Source: Bacteroidales bacterium (GTDB taxonomy: Bacteria; Bacteroidota; Bacteroidia; Bacteroidales; Marinilabiliaceae). From it: a DNA stretch of 64,000 nt. The stretch is taken from the NCBI GenBank assembly GCA_017539645.1, contig JAFYCM010000074.1, positions 39,583 through 103,582 on the forward strand. Direction: 5' to 3'. Made by a program: the position numbers and the translations under genes. Under the pieces are notes generated by a model. That model had not been told where the DNA came from and did no database searches. It saw nothing but the letters and a program-made list of their open reading frames with translations. Numbering within the stretch: the first letter of the stretch is position 1; every line of letters starts with the position of its first letter. Positions 7,766 through 15,172 of the stretch are shown here, piece by piece.

Positions 7766-8143
7766 ATGAAAAAGGAAAGAAAAATATTTGAACTGCACGA
7801 AGCTGTACTTGATAATAACATTAGTATGGTAAAATCACGTATAGCAGAAGGATTTGATGTGAACGAAAAGGATGAAAATTCATTCACCCCTTTGCATTAT
7901 GCTGCTCAAGATGGTTTAGATGAAATTGCTAAGATCTTATTGGATGCAGGAGCTGATGTGGATGCGAAGAATACCAATGGTAACACGCCATTACTTATGG
8001 CAACTGGTTATTATAAGCCTTCGCTGATAACGTTGCTTTTAGAGCATGGAGCAAACAAGGATGAAAAAAATAATTCTGGGGTGTCACCATATAGTTTGGC
8101 AAAAACTGTAGTAAACTATCCGCTGCTGCAGTTCTTTGAATGA
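7766..8143 (+). CDS. Ankyrin-repeat protein
   Basis: A 125-residue cytoplasmic protein made mostly of ankyrin repeats: FELHEAVLDNNISMVKSRIAEG (about 8-29), FTPLHYAAQDGLDEIAKILLDAGADVDAKN (about 40-69) and NTPLLMATGYYKPSLITLLLEHGANKDEKN (about 72-101), ending with a capping half-repeat. There is no signal peptide. In Bacteroidetes, stand-alone ankyrin proteins of this size often sit as immunity proteins in Rhs/polymorphic-toxin loci. The Rhs remnants immediately downstream make that the best guess here, by context only. The three-hairpin element begins 4 nt after its stop. Confidence 0.82.
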   Translation: MKKERKIFELHEAVLDNNISMVKSRIAEGFDVNEKDENSFTPLHYAAQDGLDEIAKILLDAGADVDAKNTNGNTPLLMATGYYKPSLITLLLEHGANKDEKNNSGVSPYSLAKTVVNYPLLQFFE

Positions 8144-8147
8144 CCAT

Positions 8148-8239
8148 CCGTTCAGGCGGATTTGTAATCCGCCGTCATAGAAATGCGGATTTGAAATCCG
8201 CAAACTCATTACTCGGGGATTACAAATCCCCTCGAACGG
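8148..8239 (+). repeat. Three-hairpin dispersed element, copy 2
   Basis: CCGTTC...GAACGG element of 92 bp with palindromes GGCGGATTTGTAATCCGCC, GCGGATTTGAAATCCGC and GGGGATTACAAATCCCC. It is about 85 percent identical by eye to the reverse complement of 985-1075. Relative to the gene before it (ankyrin gene), its orientation and distance match those of copy 1 relative to the 1078-1479 gene. Confidence 0.88.
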
Positions 8240-8449
8240 AGAAAAACGAGTTATGGCTTTTGTTATTCTAAAACTTCAACAACAATCGATAGCTATAAAA
8301 CGAATAGCTTGGGAATAAAAATTCCTTATAAGACAAGGACAGAAACAACGACTAATTACATAATTGTGTCAAAAGATAGAAATGGATATGCCTCTTTTCA
8401 GATATATAACAACGAAGAAGAATACAATAATGCTATACTAAATTGGTGA
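8240..8449 (+). pseudogene. Orphan C-terminal tail of a toxin-like protein
   Basis: An open frame without a usable start runs from the edge of the three-hairpin element to TGA at 8447-8449: RKTSYGFCYSKTSTTIDSY, then TNSLGIKIPYKTRTETTTNY, then IIVSKDRNGYASFQIYNN and EEEYNNAILNW. It ends 3 nt before the ATG of a small membrane protein, the spacing seen between a toxin C-terminus and its immunity gene. I read it as the last about 70 residues of a polymorphic-toxin or Rhs C-terminal domain whose upstream part has been lost or replaced by the repeat. The domain itself is not recognised. No other explanation for this 210-nt open stretch is visible. Confidence 0.45.
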
Positions 8450-8452
8450 ATT

Positions 8453-8737
8453 ATGAATAATTGTAAACGAATAAATAGTATTGGGTTGATAGCAATATGT
8501 TGCATAAATATATTGGTAATATTTAGATCTGTTTATTGGCTCTATCAATACAATTTTACGGAACTATTGTTTTTGTACAAACATCCGAATATAATATTGA
8601 TTGTTGATGCTATTCTTGGATCTTTCGGTTTGTTAATGTTAGTATTGCTGTATAGGAAAATAATTGGCAGTAAATTATTTCTAATGGTAATATTTATGAT
8701 ATGGGGAATTGTCATAACATCTTTTTTCCTCTCATAG
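8453..8737 (+). CDS. Small three-span membrane protein (possible immunity protein)
   Basis: Not recognised. A 94-residue, very hydrophobic protein with three predicted membrane segments: about 10-30 (IGLIAICCINILVIFRSVYWL), about 47-66 (IILIVDAILGSFGLLMLVLL) and about 72-92 (GSKLFLMVIFMIWGIVITSF). There is no signal peptide motif beyond the first span. It starts 3 nt after the stop of the orphan toxin-like tail and is followed by an Rhs-core remnant, so an immunity role is plausible by position only. The gene is notably A+T-rich compared with the conserved blocks, consistent with acquired DNA. Confidence 0.6.
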   Translation: MNNCKRINSIGLIAICCINILVIFRSVYWLYQYNFTELLFLYKHPNIILIVDAILGSFGLLMLVLLYRKIIGSKLFLMVIFMIWGIVITSFFLS

Positions 8738-8764
8738 TGTATAAACAAGCCATTAACACATCAA

Positions 8765-9031
8765 GTGAATATGATAGTGTTCACAAGCAAAGTGTTCGAC
8801 CAGATGCACGGCCTTTGGTGGTACGACTACGGCGCACGCCAATACGACCCACAGCTCTGCCGCTGGACCTCGCAAGATGCGCTGGCGGAGAAGTATTACA
8901 ATGTTAGTCCGTATAACTATTGCGTTGGAAATCCGATAATGATTGTTGACCCAGATGGAAATTCTATTGATTGGGTAGAAGGGAAAGAAGGTAGCGTCTA
9001 TTGGGATGAAAATGCCATTGTCTTATCCTGA
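8765..9031 (+). pseudogene. Rhs repeat-associated core domain remnant
   Basis: From about 8786 the frame encodes a textbook Rhs core: MHGLWWYDYGARQYDPQLCR, then WTSQDALAEKYYNVSPYNYC, then VGNPIMIVDPDGNSIDW. This is the YDYGAR-YDP--RW-S-DPLAEKY--SPYNY---NP---DPDG signature that precedes the variable toxin domain. Only about 22 residues follow before a stop, so the toxin is truncated, and there is no upstream repeat region (the GTG at 8765 is just the first possible start). A full Rhs protein of this group would be over 1000 residues. This is therefore a displaced or silent Rhs cassette end that could recombine with an intact rhs gene elsewhere. Confidence 0.8.
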
Positions 9032-9065
9032 AATGGGTTGACTCTTTGTGGAGTGCTCCTATTTC
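9029..9065. other. Stem-loop after the Rhs remnant
   Basis: CTGAAATGGG...CCTATTTCAG gives an imperfect stem over about 37 nt directly after the Rhs stop codon; there is no T-run. The rest of 9066-9199 shows no gene. Confidence 0.35.
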
Positions 9066-9199
9066 AGAATAACCCACGCATAAAGATTACAAATCCCATT
9101 GAACTATTTGTAAGTCATAGTTACGCATCCATATAAAAATCACATTGGCAGGATATCCAACTCTCAATAGCATAAGTATTATGCAAATATGAAAAACAC

Positions 9200-9207
9200 T
9201 AACTTTG
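9200..9207 (+). promoter_or_regulatory. Putative -7 element for glnS
   Basis: TAACTTTG, a match to TAnnTTTG, 38 nt before the glnS ATG. The same octamer precedes the GSCFA gene (17070) and sufB (49057). Confidence 0.55.
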
Positions 9208-9244
9208 CCGACCATATAAAATAACCTAATTCGTAATTACTATT

Positions 9245-10957
9245 ATGAGCAACGAAAACGAAGAACCGGTTAAGTCGGAGTTGAAAACCAATTTTATTTA
9301 TCAAGAGATAGAACAAGACCTTGCTGCAGGCAAAAACGGAGGTGCAGTGCTTACGCGCTTCCCGCCTGAGCCAAATGGATATTTGCATATAGGTCATGCT
9401 AAGTCGCTTTGCTTGAATTTTGGTATTGCACGCGACTTCAAAGGTGGTTGTAATCTCCGATTCGACGATACTAACCCTGTGAAAGAAGATGTTGAGTATG
9501 TCGATTCTATCAAAGAAGATATTAATTGGCTTGGTTTCCAATGGGTAGGCGAGCCTAAATATGCGTCAGATTATTTCGACCAACTTTATGAGTGGGCCAT
9601 TAAGCTCATCAAAGCTGGTAAGGCATACGTAGACCATCAAACGGCAGAGCAGATTGCCGCACAGAAGGGTACTCCTACCGTTCCAGGTCAAGCAAGCCCA
9701 TACCGAAATACAAGTGTAGAAGAGAACCTGAAGGAGTTCGAGAAGATGCGTGCTGGCGAATATGCCGAAGGCGAATGTGTGCTTCGTGCCAAAATCGATA
9801 TGGCATCGCCAAACATGCACATGCGCGACCCTCTGATGTATCGCATTCTGCATCGTTCTCACCATCGCACGGGCGACAAGTGGTGCATCTATCCTATGTA
9901 TGATTTTGCTCATGGACAGAGCGACTTCATCGAGGGCATCACGCACTCTATATGTACGCTCGAATTTGAGGTTCACCGTCCTCTCTACGATTGGTTCCTT
10001 GACCAGATTCTCGAGGGCGAACCTACACCAGAGCGCCGCAATCGTCAGATTGAGTTTGCACGTTTGAACCTCAACTATACTGTTATGAGCAAACGCAAAC
10101 TCCTTCAACTCGTAAAAGAAGGTATTGTTGCCGGTTGGGACGATCCTCGCATGCCCACAATTTGCGGTCTTCGCCGTCGTGGCTACACGCCTAAGAGTGT
10201 GCGCGACTTTGCCGAAAAAGTTGGTATAGCTAAACGCGAAAATGTAATCGACTTTGCACTCCTCGAGTCGTGCGCTCGCGAAGATTTGAACAAAATAGCA
10301 CCTCGCGTATTTGCAGTGCTCGACCCTGTTAAGGTTGTTATTGATAACTATCCAGAAGGAAAGGTCGAAATGATGAAGTCGGTTGTAAACCCAGAAGACG
10401 AGTCGATGGGTACACGAGAGGTTCCATTCACACGCGAACTCTACATCGAACGTGACGACTTCATGGAGAATCCTCCTAAGAAATATTTCCGCCTTGCTCC
10501 GGGTCAAGAAGTTCGTCTCAAGAGTGCGTATATAATAAAATGCGAAAGCGTAGAAAAAGACGCCGAAGGCAACATAACTACTATTCATGTTACCTACGAT
10601 GAGCATTCTAAGAGTGGCGAAGCTGGTAGCGAACGTAAGGTGAAAGGCACCATTCACTGGGTTTCTGTGTCACACTGCATCGATGCGGAAGTGCGTGTAT
10701 ACGACCGTCTGTTCAACGACCCCGAACCAGGTGGACACGAAGAAGAGGGGCACGACTTCAAGGAGTATCTTAACCCACAGTCGCTCACTGTAATTAAGAA
10801 TGCTAAACTCGAGCCGAGCCTTGCCTCTGCAAAACCGCTCGACCACTTCCAGTTCCAGCGCCTCGGCTACTTCAACGTCGATCCTGACTCTAAACCAGGC
10901 AAGTTGATTTTCAACAAGACCGTAGGTTTGAAGGACTCGTGGGCTAAAATCAAATAA
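9245..10957 (+). CDS. glnS: Glutaminyl-tRNA synthetase
   Basis: Class Ib synthetase that charges tRNA-Gln with glutamine. 570 residues, the normal length for bacterial GlnRS. Seen: [23 protein letters not shown] (HIGH motif, about residues 38-60), [45 protein letters not shown], and the KMSKS-loop equivalent YTVMSKRKL at about residue 280. The C-terminal beta-barrel anticodon domain ([20 protein letters not shown]) is complete. The stop overlaps the start of the next gene by 1 nt, so translation of the lipoprotein is probably coupled to glnS. Confidence 0.97.
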   Translation: MSNENEEPVKSELKTNFIYQEIEQDLAAGKNGGAVLTRFPPEPNGYLHIGHAKSLCLNFGIARDFKGGCNLRFDDTNPVKEDVEYVDSIKEDINWLGFQWVGEPKYASDYFDQLYEWAIKLIKAGKAYVDHQTAEQIAAQKGTPTVPGQASPYRNTSVEENLKEFEKMRAGEYAEGECVLRAKIDMASPNMHMRDPLMYRILHRSHHRTGDKWCIYPMYDFAHGQSDFIEGITHSICTLEFEVHRPLYDWFLDQILEGEPTPERRNRQIEFARLNLNYTVMSKRKLLQLVKEGIVAGWDDPRMPTICGLRRRGYTPKSVRDFAEKVGIAKRENVIDFALLESCAREDLNKIAPRVFAVLDPVKVVIDNYPEGKVEMMKSVVNPEDESMGTREVPFTRELYIERDDFMENPPKKYFRLAPGQEVRLKSAYIIKCESVEKDAEGNITTIHVTYDEHSKSGEAGSERKVKGTIHWVSVSHCIDAEVRVYDRLFNDPEPGGHEEEGHDFKEYLNPQSLTVIKNAKLEPSLASAKPLDHFQFQRLGYFNVDPDSKPGKLIFNKTVGLKDSWAKIK

Positions 10958-11550
10958 TGGCTCGGTTTGTAATAATATTAATATTTACAACCATTCTTGT
11001 TGGCTGCGCAACGTCCAACGATGTTGAGAAAGCCAAACAATCCGAAGGTATTTGGTCTGCAAAATTCTCGTTCCCCAATCCAGAGGGGACGAGAATTGAG
11101 CAAACCATAACATACACGCTCACCGACGTCGATGGCAATAAGGGAACGCTCACCGAACACCGCCGTTGGCTATTTGACGAATTGCGCGACGATGCCAAGA
11201 TTACATATCACGCCACAAGCGTTGTGAATGGCTGGTGGGACGTCTACAGCGGCGATTTATATCTGCACTATGAGCTATCTACGTTGAAAGTAAATATTGA
11301 CAGTTTCCGCGTTTCGGCTCGCGACGACGTTTCTCCGGAGATTGCAATTGGCATAAATAAGTATAGAGATACGTACCTACAACGCGTAGTTGACGAGATG
11401 CGCGATTATTTGCGCGACGCCATGATTGAAGACTACAAACGCTACGATATTCAAGGTGCTACGTATTTCAATCTTGCTATTCAGAACGATTCGCTCTACT
11501 ACACAGCTACCGACCTTGGACGTGTGGGTTTCAAAAAGATTGCTAAGTGA
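10957..11550 (+). CDS. Hypothetical lipoprotein
   Basis: Not recognised beyond location. 197 residues with a lipoprotein signal peptide, [17 protein letters not shown] (lipobox LVGC, Cys17). The mature part begins with SEGIWSAKFSFPNPEGTRIEQT and resembles small beta-rich lipocalin-like lipoproteins that Bacteroidales use in the periplasm (GNKGTLTEHRRWLFDE, SVVNGWWDVYSGDLYLHYEL), but no catalytic motif is visible. It overlaps glnS by 1 nt and the exonuclease gene by 4 nt, so all three are likely cotranscribed and translationally coupled. Confidence 0.8.
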   Translation: MARFVIILIFTTILVGCATSNDVEKAKQSEGIWSAKFSFPNPEGTRIEQTITYTLTDVDGNKGTLTEHRRWLFDELRDDAKITYHATSVVNGWWDVYSGDLYLHYELSTLKVNIDSFRVSARDDVSPEIAIGINKYRDTYLQRVVDEMRDYLRDAMIEDYKRYDIQGATYFNLAIQNDSLYYTATDLGRVGFKKIAK

Positions 11551-12047
11551 GAAATTTTGCCGCTATCGACTTTGAGACTGCCAACGCTAAACGCACGAGT
11601 ATCTGCTCTGTTGGCGTAGTTATAGTGCGCAATGGCATCATTGAACCCGAGCCGTTCTATAGTCTCGTACGTCCCGAGCCTAATTACTATAATTACTACA
11701 ATCAATGCGTACATGGTTTAGACCATTGCGACACTGATGATGCGCCAACGTTTCCCGAAGTGTGGGCAAAACTTGCTCCGCGAATAGAAGGCTTGACGCT
11801 CGTGGCTCACAATGCCGCATTCGATAAAAGTTGTCTGCGAGCAGCATTGGAGTTCTACAATATGCCCAACGGCTACGAATTTCTATGTACGTTGCAATAT
11901 AGCCGACGCGAGCATAAATTCTTGCCCGACCATCAGTTGCAGACGGTAGCTGCTTATTGTGGATACGACCTCACGCAGCACCACAACGCGCTTGCAGATG
12001 CCGAGGCTTGTGCATATATTGCACTGACAATGCCAGAAATGAACTAA
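11547..12047 (+). CDS. 3'-5' exonuclease, DEDDh (DnaQ-like) family
   Basis: A 166-residue exonuclease domain protein. All four acidic positions of the DEDDh fold are present: FAAIDFET (Asp and Glu, residues 4-11), [13 protein letters not shown] (second Asp), and [12 protein letters not shown] (His and last Asp). The core is compact with no extra domains, like the stand-alone exonuclease-domain proteins of Bacteroidetes rather than the full polymerase epsilon subunit. Translation starts at GTG (11547), overlapping the lipoprotein stop by 4 nt; no better ATG precedes the first motif. The precise substrate (DNA proofreading, RNA trimming) is unknown. Confidence 0.9.
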   Translation: MRNFAAIDFETANAKRTSICSVGVVIVRNGIIEPEPFYSLVRPEPNYYNYYNQCVHGLDHCDTDDAPTFPEVWAKLAPRIEGLTLVAHNAAFDKSCLRAALEFYNMPNGYEFLCTLQYSRREHKFLPDHQLQTVAAYCGYDLTQHHNALADAEACAYIALTMPEMN

Positions 12048-12061
12048 AAATATATCGCTAT

Positions 12062-12934
12062 ATGAAAGGAATTATTCTTGCCGGAGGCAGCGGAACACGC
12101 CTCTATCCTATTACTAAGGGCGTCAGCAAACAGCTTCTGCCTATCTACGATAAGCCTATGATTTACTATCCAATATCTACGTTGATGTTGGCTGGTATAC
12201 GCGAGATACTTATTATATCTACACCGCAAGATTTGCCTATGTTTCGCCGATTGCTTGGCGATGGTAGCGATTATGGCGTAGAATTTTCCTACGCCGAACA
12301 ACCTTCGCCCGATGGTTTGGCACAAGCCTTCATTATTGGTCGCGACTTTATTGGCGATGACAGCGTTTGCCTTGCGCTTGGCGATAATATTTTCTATGGT
12401 CAGAGCTTTAGCGGGCAGCTCAAGCGTGCTCGCCAAAACGTAGATAAAGATGGCAAGGCTACTATCTTTGGCTATTGGGTTAGCGACCCAGAACGCTACG
12501 GCGTGGCTGAGTTCGATGCTAATGGTAATGTAATTAGCATCGAAGAAAAACCTAAGCAGCCTAAGTCTAATTATGCTGTTGTTGGCTTGTATTTCTACCC
12601 GAATAGCGTTGTAGATATTGCGGCGCACATCAAACCATCGGCACGTGGCGAGTTGGAAATAACTACTGTGAATCAAGAGTATCTCGAGAAACACAATCTC
12701 AGCATAGAGATGCTTGGTCGTGGCTTTGCTTGGCTCGACACTGGCACTCACGATTCGCTCTCCGAGGCATCTACTTTCATTGAGGTGATTGAGAAACGCC
12801 AAGGTTTGAAGGTGGCTTGTTTGGAGGAAATAGCTTATAACAATGGTTGGATTACGCGCGAAAAACTCATCGAGCTGGCTCAACCGATGATAAAAAACCA
12901 ATATGGACAGTATCTGCTGAAAATTGCTAAATAA
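12062..12934 (+). CDS. rfbA: Glucose-1-phosphate thymidylyltransferase
   Basis: Makes dTDP-glucose from glucose-1-phosphate and dTTP, the first step of dTDP-rhamnose and related sugar nucleotide synthesis for surface polysaccharide. 290 residues, the usual length. Seen: [20 protein letters not shown] (nucleotide-binding G-G-x-G-T-R-L), [44 protein letters not shown], and [12 protein letters not shown]. The frame opens 105 nt earlier inside the exonuclease gene, but the ATG at 12062 gives the exact family N-terminus. The usual partners rfbB, rfbC and rfbD are not in the window. A terminator follows at 12958. Confidence 0.95.
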   Translation: MKGIILAGGSGTRLYPITKGVSKQLLPIYDKPMIYYPISTLMLAGIREILIISTPQDLPMFRRLLGDGSDYGVEFSYAEQPSPDGLAQAFIIGRDFIGDDSVCLALGDNIFYGQSFSGQLKRARQNVDKDGKATIFGYWVSDPERYGVAEFDANGNVISIEEKPKQPKSNYAVVGLYFYPNSVVDIAAHIKPSARGELEITTVNQEYLEKHNLSIEMLGRGFAWLDTGTHDSLSEASTFIEVIEKRQGLKVACLEEIAYNNGWITREKLIELAQPMIKNQYGQYLLKIAK

Positions 12935-12957
12935 TTTTCGTGCAAAACGATAACACT

Positions 12958-12991
12958 TGGGGCGTGTCTTTATAGATATGCCCCATTTTTG
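12958..12991 (+). terminator. Terminator after rfbA
   Basis: GGGGC(GTGTC...GATAT)GCCCC hairpin followed by ATTTTTG, between convergent genes. Confidence 0.75.
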
Positions 12992-12994
12992 TAA

Positions 12995-14248
12995 CTATAG
13001 GTCTACTCCCAAACGAAAATATACGCCGCGATAATCAAAGTCGCGCAACGACACGAAAACACCATAACGTATTATACCATCGCCGACGAGCGCGTAGCCA
13101 ATTTCCGAATAGTTATCGCGGCCTTCAATGCACGCGTGGCGTAGGTAGAGTTCTTCCGTATATCCTAAAATCTGCATCAATTCCAATTGCGTAAGTAGCA
13201 TTTGTCGGCGCAACCGCACATCGCCCGCTGCAAACCACTTGTCTGTACTCATTTCGTACGGCGAATAGGTAAGGAAGCCTTGGAAACCATTTCTGTCCGA
13301 TATTCCGCACAATCGGTTCGCCGATTTCTGATGCATCCAATCGGCAAACTTTACATTCTCGTTGTGGCTCTTCATATAACCCAATTGGCAAGTCCACATA
13401 AATAAATCGCTGGGGCCGAATAGAAGTTCCTCCAAAGCATTGTCGCCATCATAACCACCAATTATTTGCGACATTTCGGCAGTCAACTGCGTAAATACGC
13501 CAGATTGGTTTGTTACGCCTAAGCCTTGATTGACGCGCAACGAGACCCAAATGTTTTTATCCCATAGGTCGTATTTGTTTACTTCGAATTGCACATTCGC
13601 TTGATTGCGATAGTTACGTGTACTATCTGTTGGTATGTATCGGGCGCAATCGGGCGTAATAAGTTTATAATTACGCTTAGGATAGAGAATAGAAAAATCC
13701 GACACTTGCTTGAGAGGTCGTGCTTCGTAATACTCTAACGATAGATGGAAATTGGTATCATCATTTATATCGCATCGAACGTTGAATTTGGCAAATCGTC
13801 TGTCGTATAGTGATTTATGGTTTTTGTGGGCAAGTAGCGCTGATGTTGTGTTTGGCCAAAAACTCACGGCATTTTTGTCATTATAATCCATAAACTCACG
13901 ACCAACGGACGTATATATTCGGTTTGTACTTACACTCAAAATGGGTTGAAATGCACGCTTGATAAACGAATAGCGCGGGCGAAAGCTTATCGCATAGCTC
14001 GAATTATTGCTCGTCGTATTGAACAGGCTGATTCTTGTGCTTATTTCCGCGCCGGTTTGTGGGTGAAAAATGAGCGTTTTGTCAGTAAGTATATGAAACG
14101 ATAATACTGATGAGCTCGATGGACACACATCGATTGTTTTTATATCGTCTATTTTGTTTCGCAATTCTATGATGCGCGATTGCGCTTGTGCACAACTGCA
14201 AATCAGCCACAGCGCTGCGATAATGAAGAACCTAAAGGGGCTGTACAT
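12995..14248 (-). CDS. Putative outer-membrane beta-barrel protein
   Basis: 417 residues with a signal peptide (MYSPFRFFIIAALWLICSCAQAQ) and alternating-pattern strands throughout, for example YAISFRPRYSFIKRAFQPIL, FNVRCDINDDTNFHLSLEYY and YSEIGYALVGDGIIRYGVFV; the last residues FDYRGVYFRLGVDL resemble a terminal strand of a barrel. The C-terminal third (TYSPYEMSTDKWFAAGDVRL, then RRQMLLTQLELMQILG) is reminiscent of DUF5686-type Bacteroidetes barrel proteins but lacks their N-terminal domain; that link is tentative. A TTG two codons upstream is also in frame, but the ATG at 14248 is a better start. It follows the 14307-15092 gene and is separated from it by a terminator. Confidence 0.65.
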   Translation of the reverse strand: MYSPFRFFIIAALWLICSCAQAQSRIIELRNKIDDIKTIDVCPSSSSVLSFHILTDKTLIFHPQTGAEISTRISLFNTTSNNSSYAISFRPRYSFIKRAFQPILSVSTNRIYTSVGREFMDYNDKNAVSFWPNTTSALLAHKNHKSLYDRRFAKFNVRCDINDDTNFHLSLEYYEARPLKQVSDFSILYPKRNYKLITPDCARYIPTDSTRNYRNQANVQFEVNKYDLWDKNIWVSLRVNQGLGVTNQSGVFTQLTAEMSQIIGGYDGDNALEELLFGPSDLFMWTCQLGYMKSHNENVKFADWMHQKSANRLCGISDRNGFQGFLTYSPYEMSTDKWFAAGDVRLRRQMLLTQLELMQILGYTEELYLRHACIEGRDNYSEIGYALVGDGIIRYGVFVSLRDFDYRGVYFRLGVDL

Positions 14249-14255
14249 ATACAAA

Positions 14256-14285
14256 ATAAAAGCCCACCATAGTGGTGAGCTTTAT
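14256..14285 (-). terminator. Terminator after the secreted T9SS-like protein gene
   Basis: AAAGCCCACCA-tag-TGGTGAGCTTT hairpin; on the minus strand it is followed by TTTTATTTT. It lies just upstream of the start of the next gene. Confidence 0.7.
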
Positions 14286-14306
14286 TGAGAGATTTATCTG
14301 TAAATA

Positions 14307-15092
14307 TTATTTCTTGACAAACTCAACTTGCTGGTTATCGAAGTTGAGGTAGTATTTGCCCTTCGGCAAACTTGTGATGTTGATGTTGGCATTGAAGCCT
14401 TTGAATACTATACCACCGAATTGGTCGTAAATCTCATACATCGTCTCACCAGAGAATGTGATAGCATCTTTGTTAACCTTGTAGGTGATGGCTGGTGCTG
14501 TGACAATCATAACAGCCTCTTTGGAGTAAACAGAAATTTTCTTGCCATCGGTCTCGTGAACGCGGAACTTGTTGGCGCCAGTGTGAGGGCGAACCTTCAC
14601 TTCGTAGGTGTTAGGCTGATTCTTGCCTTTGCCTCGAATTTCGCTAACGCGAATCCACTTGTTCCATCTGTATTGCTCTATTATATAAGGTATAGCGCCT
14701 GTCTCGCCAGTGGTCGAGAAGGTTAGTACGCCATTCTTTACCGAAACGCTTTCGATCTTCGCTGGGGTTTTCACTTGCAGCGCGTACGCGTTGAGCACCA
14801 TAGGTACGCAATCATCTTTGTACTTAATAATTACCGTGACTTCGTCGCCGATAGAGAACCCATAAGTTGATAAGTCGATTTCAAAAGCGCTTGAGTTAAT
14901 TTCATCAGTAGTGATTGTGCCGTTTACAGTAACTTCATACGCGCAAAAACCTACACCCGAAGCGGCGAATGGGTTGCGTACATATATATTTTCGCCTTGG
15001 TAGGTTCCCTTCACAACCAAATCTTCTGCCTTGGTTGTAACTGTTGTTGTGAAAGCAAATAACAACAATGCGACACCGAGAATGTGTTTCAT
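14307..15092 (-). CDS. Secreted protein with a type IX-like C-terminal sorting domain
   Basis: 261 residues beginning MKHILGVALLLFAFTTTVTTKAED, a signal peptide. The body has repeated beta-sandwich-like stretches (EDLVVKGTYQGENIYVRNPF, CAYEVTVNGTITTDEINSSA). The last about 45 residues (MYEIYDQFGGIVFKG, NINITSLPKGKYYLNFDNQQ, VEFVKK) match the style of the type A C-terminal signal of the type IX secretion system: Y-I-D-GG-V--G, then LPKG-YY, then a basic end. The function of the main domain is not known. SprA, the T9SS outer-membrane channel, is encoded at 55270-62730. An ATG 5 codons after an alternative start is preferred because it directly begins the signal peptide. Confidence 0.65.
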   Translation of the reverse strand: MKHILGVALLLFAFTTTVTTKAEDLVVKGTYQGENIYVRNPFAASGVGFCAYEVTVNGTITTDEINSSAFEIDLSTYGFSIGDEVTVIIKYKDDCVPMVLNAYALQVKTPAKIESVSVKNGVLTFSTTGETGAIPYIIEQYRWNKWIRVSEIRGKGKNQPNTYEVKVRPHTGANKFRVHETDGKKISVYSKEAVMIVTAPAITYKVNKDAITFSGETMYEIYDQFGGIVFKGFNANINITSLPKGKYYLNFDNQQVEFVKK

Positions 15093-15172
15093 ATAAAAAC
15101 CTTGCATGTTGACTGCAATTATAGTAATAAGTTAACTAACAGACAATTTTTTTGTCATAAATCAATTAACCT

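Noticed and set aside
985-8239. True integron with attC sites
   Set aside because: No integrase gene and no recognisable GTTRRRY core sites; only the gene-plus-3'-element arrangement is similar, so kept as a hypothesis only.
8765-9031. Functional Rhs toxin gene
   Set aside because: Has only the terminal core and about 22 residues after it, and no repeat region or signal.
9566-10657. Long antisense open frame inside glnS
   Set aside because: A codon-bias shadow of glnS, rich in Cys, His and Phe; the sense protein is intact and conserved.
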